NCBI RefSeq assembly: GCF_047785965.1
Contig: NZ_JBLOBF010000003.1
Location: 62,001-126,000 of the forward strand
Length of the DNA stretch: 64,000 nucleotides
DNA from: Caldisericum exile_A
GTDB taxonomy: Bacteria; Caldisericota; Caldisericia; Caldisericales; Caldisericaceae
Direction: 5' to 3'
In this document: one piece after another, positions 24,336 to 33,653 of the stretch
Position numbering within the stretch: position 1 is the first letter of the stretch
Layout: each line of letters opens with the position of its first letter
Position numbers and translations under genes: made by a program
The notes under the pieces: generated by a model
The model's database searches: none
Told to the model about the DNA's origin: nothing
What the model saw: the letters and a program-made list of their open reading frames with translations, nothing else

Positions 24336-25355
24336 ATGAAAGTTTATGTTGGAGTAAGCGGAGGAGTTGACAGCTCTGTTGCACTATACCTATTAAAAAA
24401 ACAGGGATATGATGTTGTTGCAGTTTTCTTTAAATTAGAGAAAGATGAAAGTTTGTCAAGGTGCTGTAATATTTCTAATGCAGAGATTGTTGCAAGAAAA
24501 TTTGAGATACCTTTTATCGAAATTGATGTATCGGAAGAGTTTAATGTCCTTGTAAAAGAGTACTTCTTTAAAAGTTTAAAGGAAGGCTTTACCCCTAATC
24601 CATGTACTGTGTGTAATGAAAAAATAAAGTTTGGTATAGGTTTTGAAAAAACAAAATTGCTTTTTGGTGATGGACTCTTTGCAACAGGACATTACGCTCG
24701 CAATGAAGATTTACACCTGAAAAAGGGAATTGACCCCATAAAAGACCAATCTTATATGCTTTGGCGCCTTAAAAAAGAGGATTTAAAGAACATCATATTT
24801 CCCTTGGGGACTTACTTAAAAAGCGAAGTAAAAAAAATTGCAGAATCATTGGATCTTCCCCAATCAAAAGAAAGTGAAGATTTATGTTTCGTTAAGGGAA
24901 ACATAAAGGATACTATTAAAGAAATCCTTAAAGAAAAAGAAGGAAATATCATTAACAAATTTGGAAATATTTTAGGAAAGCACAAAGGAGTTCAATTCTA
25001 TACTATAGGACAGAGAAGTGGTCTTAATGTTTCTTACAAGGAGCCTTTATATGTTATAGATACTGACCCAATTACAAATACGGTCGTTCTTGGTACTTAT
25101 GAAGATTGCCTATTCAAGGGGGCAGAATTAACAGAGGTAAATTTTCTTGAAGAAGTAGAACCTGATAGGATTTACAAAGCAAAAGTTCGATACCAATCAA
25201 AGCCTGCTGATTGCGTAGTTAAAAACACAAATGGACAAATCGAAGTTGAATTTTTAGAGAAGCAGTTTGCGGTTACAAAGGGACAGAGTCTTGTTGTTTA
25301 CGACAACGATATTATTGTGCTTGGTGGGGTAATAAAAAGGGCAATAAAGTATTAA
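24336..25355 (+). CDS. mnmA: tRNA-specific 2-thiouridylase
   Basis: A 339-residue PP-loop ATPase that forms 2-thiouridine at position 34 of tRNAs for Lys, Glu and Gln. P-loop SGGVDSS at residues 8-14, catalytic Cys90 in TPNPCTVCNEKIKF, ATGHYAR and the second catalytic Cys184 in ESEDLCFV; KDQSYMLW is also present. At 339 residues it is slightly short for the family (about 360). No Shine-Dalgarno sequence is apparent before the ATG. First gene of the 24336-31771 run. Confidence 0.95.
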   Translation: MKVYVGVSGGVDSSVALYLLKKQGYDVVAVFFKLEKDESLSRCCNISNAEIVARKFEIPFIEIDVSEEFNVLVKEYFFKSLKEGFTPNPCTVCNEKIKFGIGFEKTKLLFGDGLFATGHYARNEDLHLKKGIDPIKDQSYMLWRLKKEDLKNIIFPLGTYLKSEVKKIAESLDLPQSKESEDLCFVKGNIKDTIKEILKEKEGNIINKFGNILGKHKGVQFYTIGQRSGLNVSYKEPLYVIDTDPITNTVVLGTYEDCLFKGAELTEVNFLEEVEPDRIYKAKVRYQSKPADCVVKNTNGQIEVEFLEKQFAVTKGQSLVVYDNDIIVLGGVIKRAIKY

Positions 25356-25375
25356 AATAATATAAGGAGGTAAAA

Positions 25376-26437
25376 ATGAAAATTGCGCCAAGAGAATTAA
25401 TTTGGAAAGACTTTAGAAAAATGCAAAAAGAACATGATTTATATACATCACCTGAAATTGAAGATTTGCTTTTCATGCAGACAATTGAAGGACATTCCCA
25501 CAATGGCGATGGAGCTTTTGAGGGGAAGAAATTTGTCGATACAACAATTGATGATATTGTAATTGCACTTGGAAGGGATTCTTTCATTGTTAGAAGTTCA
25601 AGACAGCTTTTAATTGACGAAATCTATGAATATGCAAGATCTGTAATGAAAGGCGAAAGAAGGACACATCTTGTAAACAAAAAAGGCGAACCTCTTATGC
25701 GTTGTCCGTTATTCTTAGAAGTGGAGGTGGATCCCGAATCAGTTCTTAGAGGACTATATCTTGGCGGTTTTATGGATGATTTTGAAACAAGGAAACTTGC
25801 AAATCAAAAATTCAACCTCAATATGGGTGGCGGGAAACCATATCTTGTTGATATGCATGTTATGGAAAAATTAGGGCTTGATGGCGAACAGCTTGCGCAT
25901 GGAGATCATGAAGATAAACTTGAAGAGTATCGAAGGGTAGGGCTTATCATTGATCCAACGAATGTAGATTTCCTTAAACATTCATACATAAGGTTCCAAT
26001 ATATAAGGCACAAAAAAGGATTGGGTGTTTCCGATGATCTTGCAGTGCTTGTTTCGGGAAAGCTTTACAATATAAGTACTGCACTTGGCGCATATCTTGC
26101 GGATGCTATTGATACTCTTGATAAGTTTTCGCTTCACTTTTTTGAACAAGATGAGGCACTTGCAGAAGAAATTGAAAGAAATTTCAAAAACCTAAATCTC
26201 ACAAGAGAAGATGTTTTAAACTTTATACGACTTATTGCAATACCCGAGGGAATGGAAGATGATATTCCTGATTCTTCACAGCGATATTTCCTTGAAGTTA
26301 ACAAAGAGGCACAAATGACAACTATTGAATCTCATTTGCGATATCTTGAGGGAAAGTCATATCCGCAGTTTAAAATTGCCTATGAAAGAATTTTTAATAC
26401 AGACCTCTACGCTTATTTAGAAAAGATTTTGAGGTAG
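25376..26437 (+). CDS. Uncharacterised conserved-looking protein
   Basis: A 353-residue soluble protein I do not recognise. It has no signal peptide or membrane segments. Notable stretches are IEGHSHNGDGAFEGKKF near residues 38-54, PLMRCPLFLEVEVDPESVLRGLYLGGFMDDF (106-136) and NMGGGKPYLVDMHVMEKLGLDGEQLAHGDHEDKLEEYRR (155-193). The clustered His, Asp and Glu residues hint at metal binding. A strong AAGGAGG precedes the ATG, and it sits 20 bases after mnmA and five before holB. Conserved placement beside replication genes suggests a core function that cannot be named. Confidence 0.82.
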   Translation: MKIAPRELIWKDFRKMQKEHDLYTSPEIEDLLFMQTIEGHSHNGDGAFEGKKFVDTTIDDIVIALGRDSFIVRSSRQLLIDEIYEYARSVMKGERRTHLVNKKGEPLMRCPLFLEVEVDPESVLRGLYLGGFMDDFETRKLANQKFNLNMGGGKPYLVDMHVMEKLGLDGEQLAHGDHEDKLEEYRRVGLIIDPTNVDFLKHSYIRFQYIRHKKGLGVSDDLAVLVSGKLYNISTALGAYLADAIDTLDKFSLHFFEQDEALAEEIERNFKNLNLTREDVLNFIRLIAIPEGMEDDIPDSSQRYFLEVNKEAQMTTIESHLRYLEGKSYPQFKIAYERIFNTDLYAYLEKILR

Positions 26438-26441
26438 TGCG

Positions 26442-27416
26442 TTGGGGCTTGACAAGGTTTTAGGACAGGATAGAGCAATAAACTATTTAAGAAAACTTTT
26501 AGAGAGGAGAGCTTTACCTTCAACCCTTATATTTGTAGGTGAAAAAGGCGTTGGGAAGAAACTTGCAGCAGTCGAGTTTGCAAAGGCTTTGAACTGCAAG
26601 GTAGACCCTCTCAATGGATGTGATACTTGTAAATCGTGTATTGCAATTGAAAACCGTGTGCATCCTAACCTAAAGATTGTTGATAAAGAAACAATAGGGA
26701 TTGATGATATTCGTGATATTATCGATAACTCTTATGTGCCTTATGAGGGGTATAAAGTAAATATTTTAGTAGATGTAGAGAATGCAACAATCCAAGCATT
26801 TAACAGTATGTTAAAATTCCTCGAGGAACCTCCAAAAAATACCCTAAACATTCTAACCTGTGAAAATTTAGAAAACCTCCCCGAAACAATTGTATCAAGA
26901 GGTGTTATTGTAAAGTTTGGAAAATTGCCGTTAGAAGTTGTCAAAAAAATAGTAAAAAAGTCTGTTGAAGATAATGAAAGGGCTTCAACTATTGCGCACA
27001 TTTTGGATGGAACATTGAAAAATCTTGAACAATTGACAAAAGAGGAAACATACAAAAAGAGAAAACAACTTTTAACATCATTTTTGAATCTTATTAAGAA
27101 AAAAGAAACAGGTACAAAATTTATTTTAAGGTTCAAGGATTATTATGGAGACTTTAACTACATTACAGTTAATGACTTTATAGACGAAGCAATTGACCTA
27201 TTGAAAGATGTGATGTTCATAGTAGTTAAAAAAGAAACAGAAATTATAAAAAATATTGACTTGTTGGGTTTTATTGCGGATGAATTCCTTGCGTTCAGTT
27301 TAAAAAAGATAAAAGAGATATATGTACTTCTTACCAAAGCAAAAGAGGGACTTTTGACAAATGCAAATGCAATGCATATAATATTAAGTGTAATATTTAC
27401 AATTGAGAATATTTGA
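26442..27416 (+). CDS. holB: DNA polymerase III delta-prime subunit
   Basis: A 324-residue AAA+ protein of the clamp-loader complex. Walker A GEKGVGKK at 33-40, four Cys (52, 60, 63, 66) forming the usual zinc module, and LEEPPKNTLNILTCENLENLPETIVSRG covering sensor 1 and the SRG motif. The start is a TTG at 26442, five bases after the preceding stop. It is followed at once by ricT, the same order as in Bacillus (holB-yaaT). Confidence 0.92.
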   Translation: MGLDKVLGQDRAINYLRKLLERRALPSTLIFVGEKGVGKKLAAVEFAKALNCKVDPLNGCDTCKSCIAIENRVHPNLKIVDKETIGIDDIRDIIDNSYVPYEGYKVNILVDVENATIQAFNSMLKFLEEPPKNTLNILTCENLENLPETIVSRGVIVKFGKLPLEVVKKIVKKSVEDNERASTIAHILDGTLKNLEQLTKEETYKKRKQLLTSFLNLIKKKETGTKFILRFKDYYGDFNYITVNDFIDEAIDLLKDVMFIVVKKETEIIKNIDLLGFIADEFLAFSLKKIKEIYVLLTKAKEGLLTNANAMHIILSVIFTIENI

Positions 27417-27430
27417 AAGGGTTGAAAAAT

Positions 27431-28159
27431 ATGGAAATAACGGAAAACAAAGTGATATTAGCAGGTGTAATGATAAGAAAAGATATGCACACATATTTCA
27501 TTCCAAGAGAAGATTTAACCTTTAAAATCGGGGACCTTGTGGTTGTTAAAAAAAATGAAATGGTGACTCTTGGTAAGATAACACGTCCATATGTAAAGAT
27601 GGATGCCAAATTATACGATAAATTAAAAGAAAGATTTGGCATAATGAGAATATTGCGAAGAGCAAACGAAGATGACTTAAAATATTTTGAGAACCTTGCA
27701 AAAAAGGAGAATAATGCTTTCAAGATTTGCAAACAAAAGATAAAAGAACATGGACTTCCAATGCACCTTATCGAAACTGTATGGGATGAAAGTGAAAAGG
27801 AATATGTTTTTTACTTTACAGCAGATTCAAGAGTGGATTTTAGAGCACTTGTAAAAGACCTTGTCTCAACTTTTAATACCAAAATTAAACTATGGCAGGT
27901 TGGCGCAAGAGATGCAATGAAGTTTTTTGGTGGTGTTGGTCCGTGTGGGTATCCTATTTGCTGTACAAATTTTCTTAAAGATATTGAAAGTATTGAACTA
28001 ACATATGCAAAGATGCAAAATCTTCCAATGAATGTATCAAAAATTACAGGTGCATGTGGAAGGCTTGTCTGTTGCTTAAGATACGAATTAAAAGAGGGAG
28101 AACCAATCAAATTAGAGCAAATAAAGTTGGAGGATATAAACTTTGATGGAAAAGAATAA
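27431..28159 (+). CDS. ricT: PSP1-domain protein (RicT/YaaT-like)
   Basis: A 242-residue protein with the PSP1 C-terminal domain: RRANEDDLKYFENL, WQVGARDAMKFFGGVGPCGYPICCTNFL and KITGACGRLVCCLRYE. The invariant cysteines bind an iron-sulfur cluster in Bacillus RicT, part of the RicAFT complex needed for RNase Y-dependent mRNA maturation. The start is set at ATG 27431; a TTG at 27413 overlaps the holB stop. Placement directly after holB matches Bacillus gene order. RicA and RicF partners are not in the window. Confidence 0.9.
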   Translation: MEITENKVILAGVMIRKDMHTYFIPREDLTFKIGDLVVVKKNEMVTLGKITRPYVKMDAKLYDKLKERFGIMRILRRANEDDLKYFENLAKKENNAFKICKQKIKEHGLPMHLIETVWDESEKEYVFYFTADSRVDFRALVKDLVSTFNTKIKLWQVGARDAMKFFGGVGPCGYPICCTNFLKDIESIELTYAKMQNLPMNVSKITGACGRLVCCLRYELKEGEPIKLEQIKLEDINFDGKE

Positions 28160-28688
28160 GTTAAGAGTAGGACTTATTGGTACATCTGAAAGGCCAAATG
28201 AACCTGTAAGTGAAGAAGTTAAACAGATTGCTTACAGGTTTGGGTATCTTGTGGGATTAGAGGGTTTTATACTTTTTTCAGGTGGGCGTGACGGAGTTAT
28301 GGAGGCAGCATCGCATGGAAATTTTGATGCTCATGGAATAAATGTTGGGATTCTTCCCTCAAATAGCGTTGATGAGGCAAATCCCTATGTAACGATTCCC
28401 ATTACAACTGGTCTTGGGATGGATTTTCGTTCAATTCTTATGATTCACACAGTTGATGTAACGGTAATGATTGGTGGAAAAATTGGTACCCTTCTTGAGC
28501 TTGTCTCTACTTATCAAAACGGAAAACCTGCAATTGTAATAAGAGGAACAGGTGATTTTGCTGATTCGATAGAACAAATCCTTATTGATGGAAAATACTT
28601 TGACTCAAGAAAAAATGCTGAAATATATTTTGTAGATACTCCCGAGGAAGCAATTAAAAAGATAAAAGAGATCTTTCGCCTCCAATGA
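28146..28688 (+). CDS. SLOG/LOG-family Rossmann-fold protein (TIGR00725 type)
   Basis: A 180-residue nucleotide-binding-fold protein. VGLIGTSERP at the N-terminus, ILFSGGRDGVMEAASHG (the family's GGxxGxM motif), and MIGGKIGTLLELVSTYQNGKP (variant of PGGxGTxxE) are visible. Relatives bind nucleotides or cleave nucleoside monophosphates; the fold also appears as a ligand sensor. ATG 28146 is used; TTG 28143 is better spaced from GGAGG and also possible. It overlaps ricT by 14 bases and sbcC by four, so all three are translationally coupled. Confidence 0.85.
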   Translation: MEKNKLRVGLIGTSERPNEPVSEEVKQIAYRFGYLVGLEGFILFSGGRDGVMEAASHGNFDAHGINVGILPSNSVDEANPYVTIPITTGLGMDFRSILMIHTVDVTVMIGGKIGTLLELVSTYQNGKPAIVIRGTGDFADSIEQILIDGKYFDSRKNAEIYFVDTPEEAIKKIKEIFRLQ

Positions 28689-31600
28689 TTCCAGAATTAC
28701 TCAAGATTAAGGGTTTTTTAAGTTATAGAAACGAAGCAGTCCTTGACTTTAACCAAATTGGAGATGTAATTCTCATCACAGGAGATAACGGACATGGGAA
28801 ATCTTCAATTATTGATGCAATTGTTTATGCGTTTTTTGGAATTGCACGTGGTATCACGAGAAACAAACAGGATGTTGTAAATATTGACGAAAATTTACTT
28901 TCTATAGAACTCATCTTCAGGGAAAAAGGGAAACGCTATAGGATTAAAAGAACTTACAGAAAAGACAAAGAAACAACAGGGCTTATATTAGAAGAATTTG
29001 ATGACTCAACAGGATCTTTTAAAAATATAAGTGAAGGAAAAATTGTAGACACAGAAGAAAAGATCAAGAAAGTCTTAGGTTTTAATTACGAAACATTTAT
29101 TGGGGCATCGTTTATCCTACAAGGAGCAGCTGACTTTTTCACAACTAAGACACCTGCAGAAAAGGCGGAATTATTACGTGAAATGCTTGGTCTTGATATT
29201 TATGAACGAGCAAAGGAAATTGCAAAAACAAGAAAAAAAGAAGTCTTAACAACAATAGAACTCCTTGAAAATGAAATAAAGGCAAAAGAGGAATCTCTTT
29301 TGAAAGAAGAAGACATAAAAATTGAAAAAGAAAGATTGGATAATGAAATTTCCACCCATTCTTCAAAAATAGAGACTTTAAAAGCACATATAGATGAGCT
29401 TAATAAAAAAAGGGAAGAAATATTAAGATTAAAGGAACGTTTAGAAAGCAAAAATAGAGAAAGAGAAGTTGCCTTAAAACGCATAGTCAATTTACAAAAA
29501 GAGAAAGAAAATCTTCAAAAAAACCTCGAGGAATTTACTGAAATAATAAACGAAAGAGAAGAGATAACAAAGAATTTTGAAATTCTAAAGGAGATACGTC
29601 TAAAAAAAGAAAAGGAAAGCGAAAAGGAAAAAGAATTCATTAGACTAAAAAATGAAAAAACTCTGAAAGAAAAAGAGATAGAATCAAAAGTCGAGTCAAA
29701 GACAAAAGAATTTGATATACATGAAAACAGACTTAAAGAAATACAAGATGAGATTACCTCAAGCAAAGAAAAGATAGATAAATATGAGATTTTTATAGGC
29801 AATATAATTAAGCAACGCGAAGAGGCATTACTCCAAAAAGATGTAATTAATGGAAAAATAGAAGAGCTTAAGACAAAACTGGATGGCATCTTATTAAAGG
29901 AGGAACGTTTAAAAAATACCGAAAATAGCATTAGAGATTTTGAAAAGAATCTGAAGGATTCAATCAATAAGTACGAAAAAGAAAGACAGGAGATCCTTGA
30001 TAAAATTACTAAGGAAGTAGAAGATTTAGATAGGATAAAAAATAACATCTTTGAGGGAGAGAAAAGGTTAAATACCCTTAAAGATGATAGAACTGAACTT
30101 CAGAGCCAAGTATCTAGAAAAGAAGCAATTCAAAAAGAGATTGAAGAGATTTTAAAGAAAATTTCAGGTTTTGAAAAAAATTTAGAATTAGAAACAGAAA
30201 AAATTAACCTCATTTCAGAGTCAGATACTGCAAAATGTCCTTTGTGCGGAAGCCCACTCACAGAAGAGCATAGGCATACTCTTATAAACGAGTTTGAAGA
30301 AAATACAGTAAAACTTAAAAACCAAATTGGAGAATTAAGAGAAAAGAAATCAACTTTAGAAAAAACCTTGAAGGAATTAGAGGGCTTTTCGCAAGAACTT
30401 TCCCAAACGGATATTTTAATTGCAAAAATTGAAGAATCCCTTACGAATCTAAAAGAGAAGAAAGTCCATTTAGAAGATCAATTAAATGAAGAGACTTTGA
30501 GGCTTAAAGAAATTGAGGCAGAACTTAAAAAATTAAAAGAAGATCTTGCCCTAAATAGTGCAAAAGAAGAGGAGTTATTGTTACTTAGGGAAGAGGTTAA
30601 ATCAAAGGATAAAATTCAAAATGATTTAACAAAAAGACAAGAAGAATTAGGGAAAATAGAATTGCAACTACAAAAAATTGAAAGTAGCCTTATTGAGGCA
30701 TCAACAAATAAGAAAAATGAAATTGAAAAACTTACAAAACTTCAAGAAGAAGAAGCTCTGGAAAGGGAAGCTATTTTAAAATTAAGGAAAGAATTAGAAG
30801 AAAAAACCTTTATCGAGAACGAGCTCAACGAGTTAAGAACACTTCAAGGAAAAATAGAACTTTTAAATTTTGACGAGCATTTTTATAACGAACTCAAGGA
30901 AAAGGAGAATGCTTTAAAGATCTATGAGGAAAAATTTACAAAACTTGCAGTAGCAGATGCAAGGATTACTGAACTTGAAAAACAAATAGAAAAAGTTGGA
31001 AAAGACATAGAAAACACAAATGAAGAAATCAAAGAGATTGAACAGAAGATTCAAGAAATCTCTGAAAATTTGAAAAATTTTGATTATGTTGAAAAAACAT
31101 TTGAAAATGAATCCCTAAACCTTGAAAATGCACAAAAGGTTTTAAATGAACTTTTAATTCAAAGGGCAAAGCTTGAGGAAAATTTAAAAGAATTAGAAAA
31201 TATGAAGATTGAAATTAAAGAGAAGACAGATACTATTGAAAGGAATAAAAAACGACTTGAGGCACTTACGGCGCTTGAAGAAATTCTTGGAAGGAATGGC
31301 GTCCAACTTTCAATTATAAGCGATTATCTTCCACATCTTGAAAACGAGGTTAATAGATTCCTTCAAAGACTTACAGACGGTAGAATGTATCTTAAGTTTC
31401 TTACGGTTAAAGCTGACAAAAATTCTGAGAAGCCCACACTGGATATCATCATTTACGATAGAGGAGTTGAAAGAAGATACGAATTATTTTCAGGCGGAGA
31501 GAAATTTAGAATTGATTTCTCTTTGCGTTTAGGGATTGCAAAGTTCCTTGCCCAAATAAGAAACGCAACTCTCGAAACACTTGTAATAGACGAAGGTTTC

Positions 31601-31771
31601 GGAAGTCAAGATGCAAAAGGAAGAACCAATATCCTTGAAGAGATAAATAATATAAAGAGTGATTTCAAAAAAATCCTTGTGATAAGCCACTTAAACGAAA
31701 TAAAAGAAAACTTCCCAAATCAAATAAGAGTTGTAAAGGACGAATATGGTTCTCGTATTGAAATTCCTTGA
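28685..31771 (+). CDS. sbcC: SbcC/Rad50-type SMC-like ATPase
   Basis: A 1028-residue DNA-repair ATPase. Walker A TGDNGHGKSS at residues 32-41, two long coiled-coil arms (about 180-500 and 540-860) meeting at the zinc hook CPLC (Cys518/Cys521), and C-terminal signature SGGEKFRIDFSLRL with Walker B ETLVIDEGFGSQD. SbcC/Rad50 normally works with the SbcD/Mre11 nuclease to process DNA ends and hairpins. No SbcD is adjacent; the phosphodiesterase at 36008 belongs to another family. It is the last gene of the plus-strand run. Confidence 0.93.
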   Translation: MIPELLKIKGFLSYRNEAVLDFNQIGDVILITGDNGHGKSSIIDAIVYAFFGIARGITRNKQDVVNIDENLLSIELIFREKGKRYRIKRTYRKDKETTGLILEEFDDSTGSFKNISEGKIVDTEEKIKKVLGFNYETFIGASFILQGAADFFTTKTPAEKAELLREMLGLDIYERAKEIAKTRKKEVLTTIELLENEIKAKEESLLKEEDIKIEKERLDNEISTHSSKIETLKAHIDELNKKREEILRLKERLESKNREREVALKRIVNLQKEKENLQKNLEEFTEIINEREEITKNFEILKEIRLKKEKESEKEKEFIRLKNEKTLKEKEIESKVESKTKEFDIHENRLKEIQDEITSSKEKIDKYEIFIGNIIKQREEALLQKDVINGKIEELKTKLDGILLKEERLKNTENSIRDFEKNLKDSINKYEKERQEILDKITKEVEDLDRIKNNIFEGEKRLNTLKDDRTELQSQVSRKEAIQKEIEEILKKISGFEKNLELETEKINLISESDTAKCPLCGSPLTEEHRHTLINEFEENTVKLKNQIGELREKKSTLEKTLKELEGFSQELSQTDILIAKIEESLTNLKEKKVHLEDQLNEETLRLKEIEAELKKLKEDLALNSAKEEELLLLREEVKSKDKIQNDLTKRQEELGKIELQLQKIESSLIEASTNKKNEIEKLTKLQEEEALEREAILKLRKELEEKTFIENELNELRTLQGKIELLNFDEHFYNELKEKENALKIYEEKFTKLAVADARITELEKQIEKVGKDIENTNEEIKEIEQKIQEISENLKNFDYVEKTFENESLNLENAQKVLNELLIQRAKLEENLKELENMKIEIKEKTDTIERNKKRLEALTALEEILGRNGVQLSIISDYLPHLENEVNRFLQRLTDGRMYLKFLTVKADKNSEKPTLDIIIYDRGVERRYELFSGGEKFRIDFSLRLGIAKFLAQIRNATLETLVIDEGFGSQDAKGRTNILEEINNIKSDFKKILVISHLNEIKENFPNQIRVVKDEYGSRIEIP

Positions 31772-31777
31772 TTTTGA

Positions 31778-32635
31778 CTAACCCTTAACTGCACCAAGTG
31801 TAAGTCCTGAAACAATGTATCTTTGAAGAAGATACCAAACAATCATAACGGGAAGTGAAATGATTATAGAGAATGCCGCAAACTGAGACCAAGGAGTATT
31901 CCACTGTCCCTGCATATTATAGAGGGTCATTGCAAGTGTAAAGTTCTCTGGTTTTGTCAGGAAAGTCCACGCAAGCATCCATTCCATCCATCCGTTCATG
32001 AAACCGAATAGGAATGTTACCGCAATTGCAGGAAAAGATAGTGGCAAAATTATTTTTAAGAATGCCTGGTTTCTATCACAACCATCTACAAGTGCTGCCT
32101 CTTCAAGTTCTTTTGGAACCGTATCAAAATAGCCTTTGAGGTTCCATATCGCAAAGGGAACTGAGCCCGATGCATATGCAACAATAAGTCCATAGAGTGT
32201 GTTTCTTATGTGAAGAAGTGTCAATATAACGAAAAGTGGTGCAAGGGTTGCTGTTGCAGGAAGCATTTGCGTAACAATAAAACTGAGCAAGCCTATTTCT
32301 CTTCCAGGAAATTTGAATCTTGAAAACGCATAAGCAGCAGTTGATGCAAGCGCAACTGATAAAAGCGCAGTACCTCCTGCAACAAATAAGCTATTAAAAA
32401 GAAGTTTTCCAAATGATACTGGATATGCTTCATATGGACGTGTAAGGACCTTTATGTATGCTGAAAGTGTTGCATTTTTGGGGATAATTTGAAGAGTCGT
32501 AGGGTGAAGTACATCGATGGGATTCAAAGACATTGAAACAATCCAAATAACTGGGAATATCGCAATTACAATCCATAGAATTATATATGCATGAATGTAT
32601 AGGTGTTTAAGCCTTTCTATAATATGCCTTTTCAT
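31778..32635 (-). CDS. ABC sugar importer permease (MalG-like)
   Basis: A 285-residue inner-membrane permease with about six transmembrane helices. The cytoplasmic EAA loop is EEAALVDGCDRNQAFLKIILPLSFPAI, which docks onto the ATPase. Length and the C-terminal YIVSGLTLGAVKG match MalG of carbohydrate uptake (CUT1) importers. It overlaps the MalF-like gene by four bases. Confidence 0.92.
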   Translation of the reverse strand: MKRHIIERLKHLYIHAYIILWIVIAIFPVIWIVSMSLNPIDVLHPTTLQIIPKNATLSAYIKVLTRPYEAYPVSFGKLLFNSLFVAGGTALLSVALASTAAYAFSRFKFPGREIGLLSFIVTQMLPATATLAPLFVILTLLHIRNTLYGLIVAYASGSVPFAIWNLKGYFDTVPKELEEAALVDGCDRNQAFLKIILPLSFPAIAVTFLFGFMNGWMEWMLAWTFLTKPENFTLAMTLYNMQGQWNTPWSQFAAFSIIISLPVMIVWYLLQRYIVSGLTLGAVKG

Positions 32636-33600
32636 ATATGACTCTCCGTTGCTCTTGTAATCCTGTTTGTGATTAAGGTGATGCCAAGTAGGATAAAGAA
32701 CACTATGAGACCAAATGCACTTGCAACTCCATATAATCCACCGGGATTTACGATTTTGTATGCCTGTGTTACAAGAATTTCAGTTGTACCAAGAGGACCC
32801 CCACCTGATACAAGGTAGATAACGTTAAATTGGTTAAAAGTCCAAACAATTCCAAGCATTATTGCAGGAAGCATTGCTGATCTAATGAGAGGAAGTGTAA
32901 TTTTAAAGAACTTTCCACGTTCATTAACTCCATCAATTTCTGCTGCTTCGTAGATTTCATGTGGAATGCTTTGGAGTGCGCCAGTTGCAACAACCATCAT
33001 AAATGGAAATCCAAGCCATACGTTTGTTATAAGATCTGCATAAAAAGCATAAGATAAGAAGGATAAAATTTTTATAGGAGCATTGGGGCTTGTAAGCCAT
33101 GGGATCTTAACTGCATGTCCTAAAATAGAGCTTAAAATCTGATTAACTGCACCAAAATCTACGTCAAACATATTTCTCCATATAAGAGCGCTGATGTATG
33201 AAGGAACTGCCCAGGGAATTACAAGAAGAGTTCTGTAGAATTTTTTTAGTGCAAGGCGCGGTGTGTTTAACGCAACTGCAAGACTAATGCCGATTGTAAC
33301 GTGTAAAAATACGTTTGCAAAAGTCCAAACAACATTAAATCCAAAGGTCCTCCAAAAATTGAAGTTTTCAAGAGGAACTTGATTTGTAAAGATCTTTATA
33401 AAATTAGCAAGACCAACAAATTGGGGATGGGGATTCCTTAAATTTGTGATATTGAAGTTGGTAAAAGCCATCCAAATTTGATAAATAATTGGAAATGCAG
33501 TAATCAACCCCATAACAATTGCGGAAGGAAGTATATAGTAGTATGCAAGTTTATGTCTTCTTAGTTGTTCCCAAAGAGAAATATCTGATTTGTCAGCCAT
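32632..33600 (-). CDS. ABC sugar importer permease (MalF-like)
   Basis: A 322-residue permease with about six to seven membrane helices and the EAA loop YEAAEIDGVNERGKFFKITLPLIRSAMLPAI. It pairs with the MalG-like protein to form the membrane channel. A terminator-like hairpin separates it from the upstream binding-protein gene, which would lower permease relative to binding protein. Confidence 0.92.
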   Translation of the reverse strand: MADKSDISLWEQLRRHKLAYYYILPSAIVMGLITAFPIIYQIWMAFTNFNITNLRNPHPQFVGLANFIKIFTNQVPLENFNFWRTFGFNVVWTFANVFLHVTIGISLAVALNTPRLALKKFYRTLLVIPWAVPSYISALIWRNMFDVDFGAVNQILSSILGHAVKIPWLTSPNAPIKILSFLSYAFYADLITNVWLGFPFMMVVATGALQSIPHEIYEAAEIDGVNERGKFFKITLPLIRSAMLPAIMLGIVWTFNQFNVIYLVSGGGPLGTTEILVTQAYKIVNPGGLYGVASAFGLIVFFILLGITLITNRITRATESHI

Positions 33601-33616
33601 TTCTACCCCTTAAAGT

Positions 33617-33636
33617 AAAAGGGGGCATAAGCCCCC
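33617..33636 (-). terminator. Terminator or attenuator between binding protein and permeases
   Basis: Stem GGGGGC/GCCCCC around ATAA (33621-33636) followed by TTTT on the minus strand. It lies in the 53-base gap between the binding-protein stop and the MalF-like start. Confidence 0.75.
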
Positions 33637-33653
33637 TATATAAATCAATCTAT

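Noticed and set aside
29515..30048. A 177-codon frame opposite sbcC
   Set aside because: It is the antisense of Lys/Glu-rich coiled coil, giving a Ser/Phe/Leu-rich shadow. No start signals.
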